Shown here in pieces: positions 62,702-64,000 of a stretch of 64,000 nucleotides of DNA. Source of the DNA: Nitricoxidireducens sp046726235. Lineage in GTDB: Bacteria > Pseudomonadota > Gammaproteobacteria > Burkholderiales > Rhodocyclaceae. Below the pieces are notes generated by a model, which saw only the letters and a list, made by a program, of their open reading frames with translations, had not been told where the DNA came from and did no database searches. Numbering within the stretch: the stretch's first letter is position 1; each line of letters begins with the position of its first letter. Location of the stretch: the NCBI GenBank assembly GCA_046726235.1, contig JBKPAD010000012.1, positions 62,001 to 126,000 of the forward strand. The letters run 5' to 3'. The translations under genes were made by a program, and so were the position numbers.

Positions 62702-62929
62702 ATGGGAAGCAGACTAATCGAGCCGGACGTTGCGGTCCGTTCGAACAAGCGCACGGAAGCGGCAGTCGAGCGCGGACTGGTGATGGCGCTGCTGAACGGC
62801 AGCGTGGCGGATGGCGCGCGGGCCATGCGCGATGCGCGGGTTCCGCTGCACGTCGCGCGCCGCGTCTTGTTGCATCCGGAAGCTCGCCGCGCCACCGACT
62901 GGACGCAGGTGCTCAGGCAGCGCGTGTAG
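62702..62929 (+). CDS. Small hypothetical protein
   Basis: A 75-aa basic, soluble, helical protein starting MGSRLIEPDVAVRSNKRTEA. A run of Ala/Arg in the middle (DGARAMRDARVPLHVARRVL) suggests a small helix-turn-helix-like shape, but I do not recognise a family. Only a weak Shine-Dalgarno (GAGGCAG) precedes the ATG; an in-frame GTG at 62678 is an alternative. It converges on the DUF192 gene. Confidence 0.6.
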   Translation: MGSRLIEPDVAVRSNKRTEAAVERGLVMALLNGSVADGARAMRDARVPLHVARRVLLHPEARRATDWTQVLRQRV

Positions 62930-62932
62930 GTT

Positions 62933-63379
62933 TCAGCGCGCGGAGGGCGCGCGCTCGATACCGTTTATCGGCATGCCCGGACCGATGCCGCGGGCGCGGA
63001 ACCAGCCGGCGTTCATCTCGAGCGCATAGCGGGCGGGCGCGGCAGCGCAGTGGCTGTTCTCGGTCTGCGGCTGCATCTCTTCGACGTTGAGGACGCGGCC
63101 CTGTGGGTCGAGGAAGGCGACGGACAGCGGCAGGAAGGTGTTGCGCATCCACATGCAGTGGCGTGCATCGGTTTCGAACACGAACAGCATGCCATGTTGC
63201 GGCGGCATGGACTTGCGGTGCATGAGTCCCTGCATGCGGTTCTGCTGCGTCGCCGCGACCTCGGCCTCGATGCGATGGATGCCCGCAGTCAGTTCCATCA
63301 CCGGCATGCCTTGCGCCGCCGCGTGAAGCGGGGCGGCAAGCGCGGCGGCGATCATCCATGCGCTCAGCGACTTTGGCAT
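62933..63379 (-). CDS. DUF192 family exported protein
   Basis: A 148-aa protein with a Sec signal peptide (cleavage near HAAAQ) and a single DUF192 domain. The hallmark LMHRKSMPPQHGMLFVF is present, then CMWMRNTFLPLSVAFL and YALEMNAGW. The role of DUF192 is unknown. It lies 10 nt after the DUF1854 gene, in the same direction, and may be the last gene of that operon. Confidence 0.93.
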   Translation of the reverse strand: MPKSLSAWMIAAALAAPLHAAAQGMPVMELTAGIHRIEAEVAATQQNRMQGLMHRKSMPPQHGMLFVFETDARHCMWMRNTFLPLSVAFLDPQGRVLNVEEMQPQTENSHCAAAPARYALEMNAGWFRARGIGPGMPINGIERAPSAR

Positions 63380-63389
63380 GTCGTCTCCT

Positions 63390-63860
63390 TCAGAGGAAGC
63401 GGTCGAGGATCCTGCGGCTGCCCTTGTCGAGCGCGGACAGGTCGCGGATCAGATAGTGGATGCCGTGGCTGTCGGCAATCAGCAGCGCGCCGGCCGGCAG
63501 GCGCCGGATGTCCTCTTCGCCCTTGAGCACCAGCGACGTCTCGCCGCGGTCGGTCTCGATCTGCCAGGTGCTCGGCGTCGCGAAACTCGAGACGCCGGCG
63601 ATGCGGCGGATCACCGGCATGAATTCGCGACTGCCGAGTTCTTCCTCGACGAGCCTGCGCTTGTCTTCGGGCAGCATCTCGAGGCGGTCGATCCACGCCA
63701 GTTCGTGGCCGTCGGCACCCATCAGCGCGATGCCGGACTCCGGCGCGGCGATCGGGAACGCACGCACGGGCACGACGCCCTCATGGACCGTTCCGTCGGC
63801 ACGCGTCAGGCAGAGGCGGCCGAAGGCATTGCGCGACAGGCGGTAATCAGCCGTTGGCAT
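63390..63860 (-). CDS. DUF1854 (cyanophycin-metabolism associated) protein
   Basis: A 156-aa small soluble protein of the DUF1854 family. Typical patterns are RLCLTRADGTVHEGVVPVRAF, then GHELAWIDRLEMLP and REFMPVI. The family occurs next to cyanophycin genes together with an ABC transporter (family knowledge). The ATG at 63860 overlaps the end of the ABC gene by 14 nt, so the pair is translationally linked. Confidence 0.88.
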   Translation of the reverse strand: MPTADYRLSRNAFGRLCLTRADGTVHEGVVPVRAFPIAAPESGIALMGADGHELAWIDRLEMLPEDKRRLVEEELGSREFMPVIRRIAGVSSFATPSTWQIETDRGETSLVLKGEEDIRRLPAGALLIADSHGIHYLIRDLSALDKGSRRILDRFL

Positions 63861-64000
63861 CGGGCGCCTCCTTGGGATCGTCGATGTCCTGGTCGACGTT
63901 GCGCGCCTGCGCCTCGTAGAGCCGGTGATAGGCGCCGCCGCGTGCGTAGAGCTCGTCGTGGTTGCCGATCTCGACGACCTGGCCGCGGTCCATGACGACC
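63847..64000 (-). CDS. ABC transporter, C-terminal end only (window edge)
   Basis: Only the last 50 codons are in the window. They read VVMDRGQVVEIGNHDELYAR and then GAYHRLYEAQ, the end of a fused TM/ATPase ABC exporter after the H-loop. The rest continues beyond position 64000. Together with the DUF1854 gene it overlaps, it fits the cyanophycin-associated ABC transporter (inference). Confidence 0.85.
   Translation of the reverse strand, partial: VVMDRGQVVEIGNHDELYARGGAYHRLYEAQARNVDQDIDDPKEAPDANG

Overview
The window is about 64 kb of high-GC, gene-dense bacterial chromosome. Gene content and order suggest a betaproteobacterium, most likely of the order Rhodocyclales (inference; no 16S rRNA is present). 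The supporting signs are the exbB-exbD-lpxK-Trm112-kdsB-adk string, an alaA-hom-thrC string, a pyrophosphate-dependent phosphofructokinase beside a membrane pyrophosphatase, a phasin, and cyanophycin-associated DUF1854/ABC genes. No insertion sequence, prophage, integrase or CRISPR array was found. Both edges cut genes: an acyl-CoA synthetase on the left and an ABC transporter on the right.

Region by region. (1) 1-20.5 kb is mostly housekeeping and signalling: ADP-forming acyl-CoA synthetase/GNAT, tag, a hydrolase, two large PAS-GGDEF-EAL c-di-GMP proteins, clpB, a chemoreceptor, a fused CoA transferase with a phasin, nnr, a DMT exporter, nadC and a tRNA-Ser(GGA). (2) 20.5-24.7 kb holds small stress proteins: an 18-Cys copper-storage protein, a cold-shock protein followed by an IF-1 paralogue, a methyltransferase with no ordinary start codon, an MFS transporter and a stand-alone CZB protein. 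(3) 24.7-28.7 kb is a seven-gene arsenic operon, arsR-arsC-acr3-permease-thioredoxin-ECF sigma-CMD, read leftward from a clear promoter/operator. (4) 28.7-30.3 kb carries a DsbA-family protein, DUF423 and a BamE-like lipoprotein. (5) 30.3-36.1 kb is a tightly packed leftward six-gene operon joining a membrane/zinc-ribbon protein, a lipid kinase, a metallophosphoesterase, a GH43 enzyme and two GH1-like enzymes. (6) 36.2-42.4 kb has a LysR-pirin pair and alaA-hom-thrC. (7) 42.5-47.9 kb is a partial L-Ara4N-type lipid A modification cluster (arnT, SMR, arnB, arnC, ArnA formyltransferase domain). (8) 47.9-55.2 kb, leftward, is exbB-exbD-lpxK-Trm112-kdsB-adk, then pfp and hppA. (9) 55.3-64 kb has a J-domain protein, a Sel1-repeat protein, xseA, Fe-superoxide dismutase, two membrane proteins, a type IV pilin, DUF192 and the cyanophycin-associated pair.

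How the genes work together. Pyrophosphate handling is a theme: pfp uses PPi in glycolysis and hppA conserves PPi energy as an ion gradient. Storage polymers are another, with phasin and CoA transferase for polyhydroxyalkanoate and the DUF1854/ABC pair for cyanophycin. Outer-membrane glycolipid work is spread over lpxK, kdsB and the arn-like genes. The two most unusual assemblies are the arsenic operon that carries its own ECF sigma factor with a Cys/His tail, and the lipid kinase/phosphoesterase/glycosidase operon. Several genes have a TANAAT-like -10 element only 6-7 nt before the start codon, which suggests leaderless or near-leaderless mRNAs.
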